Both the position numbers and the translations under genes were made by a program. 64,000 nt of DNA from Streptomyces flavofungini. GTDB lineage: Bacteria > Actinomycetota > Actinomycetes > Streptomycetales > Streptomycetaceae. The notes under the pieces were generated by a model. That model was not told the DNA's origin and did not search any database. It was given only the letters and a program-made list of their open reading frames with translations. Positions 35,405 through 43,834 of this stretch are shown piece by piece (positions within the stretch are counted from its first letter, which is position 1; every line of letters starts with the position of its first letter). The stretch spans positions 434,001 to 498,000 of the forward strand of contig NZ_BMVR01000004.1 of the NCBI RefSeq assembly GCF_014650815.1. The letters run 5' to 3'.

Positions 35405-36169
35405 GTGACTCTCCTCCCGCCGCGCCGGACGGCCCACGTCGGTGCGCTCTGCGCCCTAGCGATACTCGTCGCCGGGTGCGGCCAGTCGAAGGGATCCGCG
35501 CGCGACGACGCGGACGGCTCCGCGACCCGCGTGGCGGGCCAGGGCGGACTGCCCCCGACCGCAGCCGGGCCCGCCCCGTCCCGCGGCGTCACCCCGGACG
35601 GCCTCCCGTCCGGCGCCGCCAGTGCCCCGCAGTACGGTGCGCCGCCGCCCGAGCCGCCGCAGGCGTCCCGGGACTGCGCGGGTCAGCGGGGCGCCCTCGT
35701 CGAACCGGGCCCCGTCGACACGGCGATGGGCCTGCGCGCGATGCGCCTGACGCTGACGTACTGCGGCACCGGCACCTACCGGCTCGACGGCTACCCCGGC
35801 CTGCGCGCGCTCGGCGACGACCGCGCGCCCCTCGACGTACGCACCCTGCGCGGCACGGAGCCGATCACCACCGGCGTGCCCGACCCCGGACCGCACCCCG
35901 TGGCGCTGCGGCCGCACGAGTCGGCGACGGTGGTCGTGGTCTGGCGCAACACCCACACCGACCTGACGCATCCCGCCGTGCACGCGCCCCATCTGCGCGT
36001 CGTCCCCGCCCCCGGCGCCCCGGCCCGGACCGTCACGCCGGACGGCGGCATCGACCTCGGCAGCACCGGCCGCATCGGGACGACGGCCTGGGAGAAATTC
36101 AGGCCCGGCGGCGGCGAAGGCGCGAGTCGGCCCGGGGCCACCGGTGCCACGGGACGCGCCGCAGAGTAG
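35405..36169 (+). CDS. Secreted lipoprotein, DUF4232-like
   Basis: The GTG at 35405 gives 254 residues starting (M)TLLPPRRTAHVGALCALA with lipobox LVAGC. A disordered Pro/Gly/Ala segment of about 65 residues tethers a beta-sandwich domain that contains two Cys (SRDCAGQ and LTYCGTG), which probably form a disulfide. Conserved parts are VDTAMGLRAMRLTLTYC, YRLDGYPGLRALGDD and ATVVVVWRNT. This layout matches DUF4232 lipoproteins of actinobacteria, whose role is unknown. It could be a surface sensor partner of the upstream two-component system. Confidence 0.78.
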   Translation: MTLLPPRRTAHVGALCALAILVAGCGQSKGSARDDADGSATRVAGQGGLPPTAAGPAPSRGVTPDGLPSGAASAPQYGAPPPEPPQASRDCAGQRGALVEPGPVDTAMGLRAMRLTLTYCGTGTYRLDGYPGLRALGDDRAPLDVRTLRGTEPITTGVPDPGPHPVALRPHESATVVVVWRNTHTDLTHPAVHAPHLRVVPAPGAPARTVTPDGGIDLGSTGRIGTTAWEKFRPGGGEGASRPGATGATGRAAE

Positions 36170-36541
36170 GGGAGGTTGGCTTGAAATCGCCATCACGGGG
36201 GTGCGATTTCAGCCGCAGGAGAGCTCCTGCCGACAGTAGATGGCTGACCCATGCACCCTACGTCGTGGGTGGCCGACGGTGTGTCACCGTCCGGCCTGGG
36301 GTGTCGGATCCGGCACCGCGATAGCACGCACGGCGCCCCGATGAGTCCTTTCACGACGAACCTTCCGGACGGAGCCCCCCGGAGCTGAATGCCCGCTTCC
36401 ACTGTGCGATCTTGTGACTAGCATGACCACCACAAGTGCCGTCGGAAGACAGCGCCACCAGGCGGACTTCCCTCGCGGCGGCACGCAGTCGAGGGCGGGC
36501 CGACGGCCCGCGCACCCGTGCCGACACCGAGGGACCACGGA
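36170..36541 (+). promoter_or_regulatory. Gene-free structured region upstream of the conservon
   Basis: This 372-base stretch holds no convincing gene. It contains four compact stems: TGAAATCGC/GCGATTTCA (36182-36190 with 36203-36211), GCAGGAG/CTCCTGC (36215-36230), and GGCCGACGGTG (36271-36281) pairing with CACCGTC-C-GGCC (36285-36296), preceded by ACCC/GGGT arms at about 36256-36270. The first stem can terminate the lipoprotein transcript. The remaining cluster could be a structured leader of cvnA or a small RNA. I could not match it to a known riboswitch class. Confidence 0.5.
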
Positions 36542-38722
36542 ATGACACAGCCCGCCGATCGTCGTCCGGACCGCACCCCGAGCAGCCGGCGAACGGCCCC
36601 CACGCTGCCCGTGTGTCTCCTCATAGCCGCCGCGGCGGCGGCCGCGGCCGCCGCCGCTCTCGCCCCGGAAAAGGCCCGCGCCTGGGTGGGCGCCGCGGCC
36701 GCCGGGGGCTGGATCCTGCTCGCCGTCGCCGTCCTCGTCGGCCTCGCGACGGCCAACAGGCTACGGGCGCGGGTCGCCGACGCCGAGGCCGAACTGCTCG
36801 ACGTGCGCGGCCAGTTGGACACCCGTACCGCCGAGGACATGGGCCTGGCGCAGGTGACGCTGCCGGGCGTGGTGCGGCTCGTGCGCGAGGGCGGCGCCCC
36901 CGACGACGTCCTGCGGCAGACCCGGCCGCCCGCCCTGCCCTCCCAGCGCGAACTGCTGCGGGTGTGCGTGAGCGCCCTCGCCGACGCCGAGCAGCGCGCC
37001 GCCACCGCCGTCGCGAGCGGCCGCCGCGCCGCCGACGACCTGGCCCGCAGCACCGACGACGTACGCCTCCTCGCCACCGCGACCCTCCCGGACGTCGTCG
37101 CCACTCTGCGCGGCGGCGCCTCCGTGGACCGCGCCCTCGCCGGCACGCACTGGCCCGACGACCCCGCGCTGCGCGCCCTCACCGAGACCGCCATCCGTGA
37201 ACTCGCCCTGAGCGAGCGGCGCGCGGCCGCCGCCCAGGCCGCCAGCGCCAAGGCCCTCAGCCGCGTCCAGGCCAAGTCGGTCAGCATGCTCGCCGACCTG
37301 CGGGATATGCAGGACCGGCACGGCGAGGAGGTCTTCGGCGACCTGCTCCGGCTCGACCACAGCACCTCGCAGCTCGGCCTCATGACCGACCGCCTCGCCC
37401 TGCTCATGGGCGGCCGCTCCAGCCGCGCCTGGAACAAGCCCATCGTGATGGAGTCCATCCTGCGCGGCGCCGTCGGCCGCATCGCCGCCTACCAGCGGGT
37501 GCGGCTGCACTGCTCGACCCGCGTCGCCGTCGTCGGCTTCGCCGCCGAGGGCGTGATGCACCTGCTCGCCGAACTCGCCGACAACGCCGCGAACTTCTCC
37601 CCGCCCACCGACGAGGTCCACGTCTACGTGGAGGAGTCCCGCACCGGCATCGTCGTCACCATCGAGGACAGCGGCCTCCGCATGTCCGAGGCGGCCCAGC
37701 GCCGCGCCGAGGAGTCGGTGTCCGGGCGGATGACCGACCTCGCGCTGCTCCAGGGCACCCGGCTCGGCCTCGCCGTCGTCGGCGGGCTCGCCGTGAAGTA
37801 CGGGATCAACGTCAGCTTCCGCCCCTCGGCGCGCGGCGGCACCGGAGTCGTCGTGCTGCTGCCCCCGCAGCTCATCGCCCAGCAGCCGCAGCCGGAGCGG
37901 GCACCTGCGGTCGACGCGGGCGCGCCCGCGGCGGCCGGGAGCGGAGCCGGCGGCGTGCCCACGCCGCGATCCGCCCCGGAGAGCCCCGCCGAGCCCTCCG
38001 CCGCACCCCGCACCGCCCCCGCCGACGCGGGCCTCGGCGGCGCCCCCGGCGAGCGGGCGGAGACGGCCGAGCACACCGCCGTGCGCGAGCGCGCCGCCGA
38101 CGGGGCCGACGAGTACGGCCGGGCGTCGGGCCACGGCACGGACGGCCGGGGCGGTACGTACGGCGGGGGCGGTCCGGAAGGCACCGACGGCCGGGGCGGT
38201 ACGTACGGCCGGAGCGGCCCGGACGGCACCAGCGGCCCGGACGGCGGCGGTGGCCCGGACGGCGGCGGTGGTACGGACGGCCGGGGAGTCCCCCTCGGCG
38301 GACTCCCGATGCGGCGCCCCGGCCGCACCATGGCCGCCGCGCACGCCGAACTCCAGCAGCGCCAGGCCGCCAACTCCGCCGCCCGGGACGCCGCGCGGAG
38401 CGGCCCGGACACCACCCCGGGAGGCCGGGGAACCCCCGGCACCCCGGACCCCCACCCCGGCGCCCGGCGCACCGACACCGGCGCACCGGACCCCGCCCCC
38501 GGCACGGACCCGGCCGGGGCCCAGCGCCCGCCGCGCGACCTCGGCGCCCGGTTCGGCGCCTTCCACCGCGCCCGGCGGGCCGCCGGGGAGAGCGAGCCGC
38601 ACCGGCTCGCCGGAGACAGCGAGTCGCCCCGGGCCGCCGGGGCGAGCGAACCACCACCGGCCGTCCGCGCGAGCGAGCCGCCGCAGGCCACCCGCGAGAG
38701 CGAGCCACCGCGGGCCGAGTGA
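36542..38722 (+). CDS. cvnA: CvnA, conservon sensor-kinase-like membrane protein
   Basis: The ATG at 36542 follows GAGGGA; 726 residues. Two N-terminal membrane helices (about residues 22-45 and 50-72) frame a short Ala-rich loop. A long helical region with repeated arginine heptads and the HATPase domain come next (about residues 330-450; N-box LLAELADNAANFSPP, later GLRMS). The H-box is not an orthodox His kinase motif, as in other CvnA proteins. After residue 460 the protein is a 260-residue disordered tail. It holds Gly-rich repeats (GRGGTYGGGG and GRGGTYGRSG, 15-residue period) and Ser-Glu-Pro-Pro repeats. CvnA organises CvnB-D at the membrane, in a GPCR-like arrangement. The signal is unknown. 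Confidence 0.88.
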   Translation: MTQPADRRPDRTPSSRRTAPTLPVCLLIAAAAAAAAAAALAPEKARAWVGAAAAGGWILLAVAVLVGLATANRLRARVADAEAELLDVRGQLDTRTAEDMGLAQVTLPGVVRLVREGGAPDDVLRQTRPPALPSQRELLRVCVSALADAEQRAATAVASGRRAADDLARSTDDVRLLATATLPDVVATLRGGASVDRALAGTHWPDDPALRALTETAIRELALSERRAAAAQAASAKALSRVQAKSVSMLADLRDMQDRHGEEVFGDLLRLDHSTSQLGLMTDRLALLMGGRSSRAWNKPIVMESILRGAVGRIAAYQRVRLHCSTRVAVVGFAAEGVMHLLAELADNAANFSPPTDEVHVYVEESRTGIVVTIEDSGLRMSEAAQRRAEESVSGRMTDLALLQGTRLGLAVVGGLAVKYGINVSFRPSARGGTGVVVLLPPQLIAQQPQPERAPAVDAGAPAAAGSGAGGVPTPRSAPESPAEPSAAPRTAPADAGLGGAPGERAETAEHTAVRERAADGADEYGRASGHGTDGRGGTYGGGGPEGTDGRGGTYGRSGPDGTSGPDGGGGPDGGGGTDGRGVPLGGLPMRRPGRTMAAAHAELQQRQAANSAARDAARSGPDTTPGGRGTPGTPDPHPGARRTDTGAPDPAPGTDPAGAQRPPRDLGARFGAFHRARRAAGESEPHRLAGDSESPRAAGASEPPPAVRASEPPQATRESEPPRAE

Positions 38723-38921
38723 ACGGTCCGCGCACCCGCCGGGGCCGGTCCGCCCGGACCGCGTACCCGGCGACCTGTGCGCACCGGGCGTCCCCCGACG
38801 CCCCACACGGGTCCTCAGCGTCGAGACCCCGGTTCACCTCGTTCCACACCTTCCCCACCCCCGTCCCGCATCGAAAGGGAGGTACGGGCGTTCGCGCACC
38901 CGGTGATCGCCCCTCATCACC

Positions 38922-39368
38922 ATGCAGACCACCGACAACAGCCTGAACTGGCTCCTGGACACCCTCCTCGACAGCACCCCCGGCACCCGGCACGCCCTCG
39001 TGCTGTCCCGGGACGGACTCAAGCTCTGCTGGAGCCCCGGCCTCAGCCTCGACCAGGCCGACCAGCTCTCCGCGATCTGCTCCGGCATCCAGGCGCTCGC
39101 CCAGGGCGCGTCCATGGAGTTCGGCGACGGCTCCGGCGGCGTACGCCACTCGATGACCGAGTTCCACGGCGGGCTGCTCTTCGTCGTGGAGGCCGGACAG
39201 GGCGCGCACCTCGCCGTCATCGCCGACGAGGACGCCGACCCCGGTGTGGTGGGCCACCAGATGAGCCAGCTCGTGTCCCAGATCGGCGAACACCTGCGGG
39301 CCGAGCCCCGCGGCCAAGGGCACGGGAACCCCGAGACCCCCGGGGACCCCGCGCGCCCCGTCTCGTGA
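38922..39368 (+). CDS. cvnB: CvnB, roadblock/LC7 domain protein
   Basis: A 148-residue protein with the roadblock fold: LNWLLDTLLDSTPGTRHALV, then SRDGLKLCWSPGL, and GGLLFVVEAGQGAHLAVIA. The last 20 residues are a Pro/Gly tail. Roadblock proteins regulate small GTPases (MglB-type GAP); in conservons CvnB binds CvnD. It lies 200 bases after cvnA, a larger gap than elsewhere in the cluster, but the strand and order are those of the conservon. Its TGA overlaps the cvnC ATG by one base. Confidence 0.92.
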   Translation: MQTTDNSLNWLLDTLLDSTPGTRHALVLSRDGLKLCWSPGLSLDQADQLSAICSGIQALAQGASMEFGDGSGGVRHSMTEFHGGLLFVVEAGQGAHLAVIADEDADPGVVGHQMSQLVSQIGEHLRAEPRGQGHGNPETPGDPARPVS

Positions 39369-39721
39369 TGCGCCGGCCCGTCGACGTGGGCGACCCCGAC
39401 CGGCTCTACACGGTCACCGGGGGCCGCAGCCGCTCCGACGGCAGCTCCTTCGACCTGGTCACGCTGATCGTCGCCGAGTGCGAGCCGGCCGTCGGCCAGC
39501 AGTCGGAGCACCGGCGCATCCTCGAACTGTGCCGCCACCCCACGGCCGTCGTGGAGCTCGCCGCGGAGCTTTCGCTGCCCATCACCGTCGTCCGCATCCT
39601 CCTGGAGGACCTGCTGGCGACCGGCCGCATCACCCCTCGTCACCCCCGCGTGGCGGCCGCCGCCGCGCTGCCCGATTCCGCTCTTCTCACGGAGGTGCTC
39701 CATGGGCTCCGCAACCTCTGA
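39368..39721 (+). CDS. cvnC: CvnC, DUF742 winged-helix protein
   Basis: The ATG at 39368 overlaps the cvnB stop (TGATG), with an alternative GTG three bases upstream; 117 residues. It begins RRPVDVGDPDRLYTVTGGRS, the conserved DUF742 opening containing the RLYTVTGGR motif. It continues with a winged-helix-like region (LCRHPTAVVELAAELSLPIT) and ends VLHGLRNL. DUF742 proteins are third members of every conservon. Overlap of 20 bases with cvnD shows tight coupling. Confidence 0.92.
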   Translation: MRRPVDVGDPDRLYTVTGGRSRSDGSSFDLVTLIVAECEPAVGQQSEHRRILELCRHPTAVVELAAELSLPITVVRILLEDLLATGRITPRHPRVAAAAALPDSALLTEVLHGLRNL

Positions 39722-40316
39722 GCTGCCGTCGTCCCGGACACCGCTGCGCGACACGGCCGAAAACGGCCTGAAGATCGTCGTGGTGGGCGGCTTCGGCGTC
39801 GGCAAGACCACCCTCGTCCGCTCCGTCAGCGAGATCCGCCCCCTCAACACCGAGGAGGTGATGACGCAGGCGGGCGCCGGAGTCGACAAGATGCCCGAGT
39901 CGTCCGGCAAGAACACCACCACCGTCGCCTTCGACTTCGGCCGCATCAGCCTCAACGACCGCCTGGTGCTCTACCTGTTCGGCGCCCCCGGCCAGAAACG
40001 CTTCTGGTTCCTGTGGGACCGGCTCTTCGCCGGGACGCTCGGCGCGGTGGTCCTCGTGGACACCCGCAGGATGGACGAGTCCTGGTACGCCATCGACCGG
40101 CTCGAACACCACGGCACGCCCTTCGTCGTCGCCGTGAACCGCTTCGACGACGCGGCGCGGCACTCCCTCGAGGACATCCGCACCGCGCTCGCGCTGCCGG
40201 ACCACGTCCCCCTCATCGACTGCGACGCCCGGGTCCGCTCGTCCGGCAAGGACGTACTGATCACCCTCGTCGACCACCTCCACCACCTGGCACGGGAACG
40301 GGAACTGACAGCATGA
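39702..40316 (+). CDS. cvnD: CvnD, small GTPase of the conservon
   Basis: The ATG at 39702 follows GGAGG within the cvnC 3' end; 204 residues. The P-loop is VVGGFGVGKTTLVRSVSE, switch I region TEEVMTQAGAGVD, G3-like LFGAPGQKRFWF, and G4-like VAVNRFD. It is a Ras/MglA-like GTPase of the MglA-Cvn branch, acting with CvnB as its regulator at the inner face of the membrane. It ends with ATGA overlap to the P450 gene, so the P450 is an integral operon member. Confidence 0.93.
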   Translation: MGSATSELPSSRTPLRDTAENGLKIVVVGGFGVGKTTLVRSVSEIRPLNTEEVMTQAGAGVDKMPESSGKNTTTVAFDFGRISLNDRLVLYLFGAPGQKRFWFLWDRLFAGTLGAVVLVDTRRMDESWYAIDRLEHHGTPFVVAVNRFDDAARHSLEDIRTALALPDHVPLIDCDARVRSSGKDVLITLVDHLHHLARERELTA

Positions 40317-41596
40317 CCGAAGCGACCGGACCCGCCGCCGGGCAGCAGGCGAGCACCCCGCCGCCCGGCTGCCCCGCCCATGCCGCGCACCCCGACGCGG
40401 TGCCCCTGAGCGGCCTGGAGTACCAGCAGACGCCCTTCGACCTGTACCGCAACCTGCGCGGCAAGCACGGCTCGGTGGCGCCCGTCGTCCTTGACGGCGG
40501 CGTGCCCGCCTGGCTGGTCCTCGGCTACTCCGAGGTCTCCTACGTCACCGCGCACGACGAGCTGTTCGCCCGCGACTCCCGGCGCTGGAACCAGTGGGAC
40601 AACATCCCCGCCGACTGGCCCCTGATGCCGTTCGTGGGCTACCAGCCCTCCGTCCTGTTCACCGAGGGCGCCGAGCACCGCCGCCGCGCGGGCGTCATCA
40701 CCGAGGCCCTCGAAGGCGTCGACCAGTTCGAACTCGGCCGTGAGTGCGCGTACATCGCCGACCAGCTCATCGCGGACTTCTCCGGCCGCGGCAGCGCCGA
40801 GCTGATGAGCGTCTACACCCACCCCCTCGCCATGCGCGCCGCCGTCCACATGGTCGGCATGCCGCCCGGCGCCGCCGACACCGAGGCCCTCGTCGAGGAC
40901 CTGCGGATGTCGCTCGACGCCGCCGAGGGCGACGACCCGGTGGCCGCGTACATCCGGGTCGGCGAGCGCGTCCACCACCTGGTGCGGGAGCGGCGGCAGC
41001 ACCCGGGAGCCGATGTCACCTCGCGGATGCTGGAGCACCCGGCGGGCCTGTCCGACGAGGAGATCGTCCAGGACCTGATCTCCGTGATCGCCGCCGCCCA
41101 GCAGCCCACCGCGAACTGGATCTGCAACGCGCTGCGGCTGCTCCTGACCGACGAGCGGTTCGCCCTGAACGTCTCCGGCGGCCGCCTCAGCGTCAGCCAG
41201 GCCCTCAACGAAGTCCTGTGGCTCGACACGCCCACCCAGAACTTCATCGGCCGCTGGGCGGTCCGCGACACCCAGCTCGGCGGGCGCCGCATCCGCGCGG
41301 GCGACTGCCTGGTCCTCGGCCTCGCCGCCGCCAACGCCGACCCGCAGATCTGGCCCGGCGCGCAGGTGGGCTCCGAGAACTCCGCGCACCTGTCCTTCAG
41401 CAACGGCGAGCACCGCTGCCCCTACCCGGCGCCGCTGCTCGCCGACGTCATCGCCCGCACCGCGGTCGAGACGCTGCTCGAGCGGCTGCCGGACCTGGTG
41501 CTCGCCGTCGACCCGGCGGAGCTGACCTGGCGGCCGTCCATCTGGATGCGTGGACTGACGGCCCTGCCGGTCCAGTTCACGCCCGTGGCGCAGTGA
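40313..41596 (+). CDS. cvnE: CvnE, CYP157-like cytochrome P450 lacking the ExxR arginine
   Basis: Starts at ATG 40313 in the cvnD stop; 427 residues. The heme-binding loop FSNGEHRCPYP has the Cys ligand near residue 369 but no Gly after it. The K-helix reads NEVLWLDTP (Glu 300, Trp 303), so the near-universal ExxR is ExxW. The I-helix reads AAQQPTANW, lacking the acid-alcohol pair needed for normal oxygen activation. Loss of ExxR is a published hallmark of the CYP157 family, whose members sit in Streptomyces conservons. It may have an unusual reaction or a non-catalytic role; its substrate is unknown. Confidence 0.88.
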   Translation: MTEATGPAAGQQASTPPPGCPAHAAHPDAVPLSGLEYQQTPFDLYRNLRGKHGSVAPVVLDGGVPAWLVLGYSEVSYVTAHDELFARDSRRWNQWDNIPADWPLMPFVGYQPSVLFTEGAEHRRRAGVITEALEGVDQFELGRECAYIADQLIADFSGRGSAELMSVYTHPLAMRAAVHMVGMPPGAADTEALVEDLRMSLDAAEGDDPVAAYIRVGERVHHLVRERRQHPGADVTSRMLEHPAGLSDEEIVQDLISVIAAAQQPTANWICNALRLLLTDERFALNVSGGRLSVSQALNEVLWLDTPTQNFIGRWAVRDTQLGGRRIRAGDCLVLGLAAANADPQIWPGAQVGSENSAHLSFSNGEHRCPYPAPLLADVIARTAVETLLERLPDLVLAVDPAELTWRPSIWMRGLTALPVQFTPVAQ

Positions 41597-41601
41597 CGGC
41601 G

Positions 41602-41626
41602 GCGGCGCGGAGACGCTCCGCGCCGC
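41602..41626. terminator. Bidirectional terminator between the two P450 genes
   Basis: GCGGCGCGGAG (41602-41612) pairs with CTCCGCGCCGC (41616-41626), an 11-bp stem with a 3-base loop between convergent genes. Confidence 0.85.
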
Positions 41627-41643
41627 ACGCGGCGGCACGGTGC

Positions 41644-42870
41644 TCAGCGCGGCACGGGCGTGAACTCCACGGGCAGGGCCGCGGGGCCCCGCGTGAACAC
41701 GCCCTGCTCCGACGGTACGAAGCCGTCGGCGAGCCGGATGTCCGGCATGGCGTCCAGGAGTTGGTTGACGCCCGTCTCCACCTCGGCGCGGGCGAGCAGC
41801 GCGCCCACGCAGAAGTGGCGGCCGAGGGCGAACGCGAGGTGGTCGGCCGCCGCGGAGAACGCGGTGGTGGTCGTCAGGTCGTCCCGGAAGATGTCGAACC
41901 GGTCCGGCTCGCGGTAGCGCTCGCCGTCCCGGTTGGCGGAGCCGATGAGGCAGGTCACGGTGGCACCGGCGGGAACGGTGCCCCCGGCCAGCTCCACGTC
42001 GACCGCGCTCTGCCGCATGATCATGTGGACCGGCGGGGTGTGCCGCAGGGTCTCCGCGAACGCCCGGTCGACGAGGGTGCGGTCGGCGCGCACGGCGGCG
42101 AGCTGGTCGGGGTGCGTGAGCAGGTTCGCGAAGATCCCGGCGATCGCCTTGTCGGTGGTCTCGCCGCCCGCGGCGAGCAGCAGGCTGCAGAACGCCTTGA
42201 TGTCCTCGTCGCTCATCCGCACGCCGTCGACCTCGGCGGCACACAGCGCCGAGAGCAGATCGTCGCCGGGGTTCTTCCGGCGCTCGGCGATCACCGGGAA
42301 CATGTACTCGGCGAACTCCACCCGGGTCCGCTCGCCCGCGGCCGCCACCTCGGGGTCGCCCGCCAGGTTGCCCAGGAAGGCGATGACGGTCGTGTACCAG
42401 CCGTGGAACCGGTCGTGGTCGCCCTTGTCCAGGCCCAGCATGTCGGCGATCACGTTCACCGGGAAGCGGGTGGCGTAGTCCGCGACCAGGTCCGCGGAGC
42501 CGCGGTCGCGGAAGGCGTCGATCAGCTCTTCGGAGTTGCGGCGTATCACTGGCAGGAAGACATTCTGCAGCTCGCTGCCGCGGAAGGCCGGGGCCACCAG
42601 GGCCCGGCGCACCGCGTGTTCACGGCCGCTGAGCTGGAGGATGGTCCGGCCGTGCACGGGCTCGATCTGCCAGTCGTAGTTGTCCGTGGTGAACTGCGCC
42701 TCCTTGTCCTTGAAGACGCGGGCCACGTCCTCGTAGCGGGAGACGATGTAGCTTTTGGTGGGCTCGTGCCACAGCAGCGGGGTGTGTTCCCGCATGGCGC
42801 GATACACCGGGTAGGGGTTGGCCGCGAACTCGGGCGAGAGAATGTCCGGTATGGGCTGCGCAGTGGACAC
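41644..42870 (-). CDS. Cytochrome P450 with orthodox motifs, convergent to the conservon
   Basis: A GTG at 42870 with GAAGGAG upstream gives 408 residues (STAQPIPDILSPEFAANP). The motifs are complete: I-helix LLLAAGGETTDKA, K-helix ETLR (ExxR), and heme loop FALGRHFCVGALLA. It is therefore a catalytically normal soluble class I P450. Its relation is to Streptomyces CYP154/156-type enzymes, though the subfamily cannot be told by eye. Conservon P450s of the CYP157 kind are commonly paired with such a normal P450, so the two may act on the same or successive substrates. A redox partner is not encoded nearby. Confidence 0.88.
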   Translation of the reverse strand: MSTAQPIPDILSPEFAANPYPVYRAMREHTPLLWHEPTKSYIVSRYEDVARVFKDKEAQFTTDNYDWQIEPVHGRTILQLSGREHAVRRALVAPAFRGSELQNVFLPVIRRNSEELIDAFRDRGSADLVADYATRFPVNVIADMLGLDKGDHDRFHGWYTTVIAFLGNLAGDPEVAAAGERTRVEFAEYMFPVIAERRKNPGDDLLSALCAAEVDGVRMSDEDIKAFCSLLLAAGGETTDKAIAGIFANLLTHPDQLAAVRADRTLVDRAFAETLRHTPPVHMIMRQSAVDVELAGGTVPAGATVTCLIGSANRDGERYREPDRFDIFRDDLTTTTAFSAAADHLAFALGRHFCVGALLARAEVETGVNQLLDAMPDIRLADGFVPSEQGVFTRGPAALPVEFTPVPR

Positions 42871-42940
42871 GGGGCTCCTTCGGAGGGCGACTGCCTGGCC
42901 GGCCCAGCCTATTGATCAAGGAAAAGAACCAACAGAGTGC

Positions 42941-43016
42941 GTCAGCTGCCACCTGTCAGCCGAGATTTCCGGCCTCGATGTCTGTCAGTCGACGCGTGTC
43001 AGCTGTTACCTGTCAC
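42941..43016. promoter_or_regulatory. Direct repeats in the divergent P450/SsgA-like promoter region
   Basis: GTCAGCTGCCACCTGTCAG (42941-42959) and GTCAGCTGTTACCTGTCAC (42998-43016) are 19-base direct repeats with three differences, 57 bases apart. A shorter CTGTCAG lies between them at 42982-42988. They are in the 228-base gap of divergent genes and probably bind a common regulator. Confidence 0.6.
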
Positions 43017-43098
43017 CCATCAACTGTTTTCCCCGCATTCCCCGAGCCCGTCGGGGCATACGGGATTCACCACCCCCCAACCCCCCTGGAGGAACGCC

Positions 43099-43566
43099 GT
43101 GGAGGCCGAGGTCAGAGCGACGGTATGCATGGAACTCGAGACCGGCGAGACACCCGGTGGCCGCGCCCCCCTCTCCGCCGAACTCGCCTACGCGGCCGCC
43201 GATCCCTTCGCGGTCACCATGACGTTCCGCTGCGAGGGCGGCGAGGCGACGCGCTGGCGCCTGGACCGGCAACTGCTCACCGACGGCTGCCGGGGTCCGG
43301 CCGGTGAGGGCGACGTGCGCGTCGAGCCCACCCTTGAAGGGGGCCGCGGGAAGGGCGTGCGCATCGAGCTGTTCGGCATGCCGGGCCCGGCGGGCCGCGC
43401 CCATGGCGTCCTGCACGTCGCCGCGGGCGATGTCACCGCCTTCCTCGCCGCCACCCGCGACGTGGTGGTGCCGGGCGAGGAGCGGATCTGCCTGGACGAA
43501 CTGGTGGCGGCCTGCTTCGGGGAACTCGGGGACAGCGGGACCCCGTTCGGGGAGCACGCGGCGTAA
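43099..43566 (+). CDS. SsgA-like protein (SALP), sporulation/cell-division family
   Basis: A GTG at 43099 with GGAGG six bases upstream gives 155 residues (VEAEVRATVCMELETGE). The fold-typical pattern LSAELAYAAADPFAVTMTF, RWRLDRQLLTDGCRGP and HGVLHVAAGDVTAFLAATRD is that of SsgA-G proteins. SALPs guide septum placement, DNA segregation and autolysin activity during sporulation; SsgA/B recruit FtsZ. Which paralogue this is cannot be decided here. It is the divergent neighbour of the conservon-associated P450, which suggests a link to morphological development. Confidence 0.88.
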   Translation: MEAEVRATVCMELETGETPGGRAPLSAELAYAAADPFAVTMTFRCEGGEATRWRLDRQLLTDGCRGPAGEGDVRVEPTLEGGRGKGVRIELFGMPGPAGRAHGVLHVAAGDVTAFLAATRDVVVPGEERICLDELVAACFGELGDSGTPFGEHAA

Positions 43567-43834
43567 CCGTGGCCGAGGCGGACGGCGCGGCGGCGTCCAC
43601 GGGGACCGCCGCAGCCGTTCCCCGACGGCTGACCGGACGGGTGGTCCCCGCCTCGCGCGATGCTGCGGACCCGGGCGGACAACTCCCCGCCCGGCCGGGG
43701 GACCCGGCACCCGCGACGGGGTGACGACCGTACCGCGGGCGCAGAGGTACGGCCTGGTTCCGGCCCTCACCGGGGCGCGGGAGCCCGGTGGGGCCAGTGG
43801 GACTGGTGGTGTGGGACGGCACTAGCCTGCGGTC

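Noticed and set aside
36215..36300. Possible known riboswitch (c-di-AMP, glycine or cobalamin)
   Set aside because: The stems do not reproduce the conserved core sequences of these classes that I know; kept only as an unclassified structured region.
43567..43834. Small ORFs between the SALP gene and the GGT homologue
   Set aside because: No ribosome binding site, no codon bias consistent with the neighbours, and composition of promoter-type GC-rich spacer.
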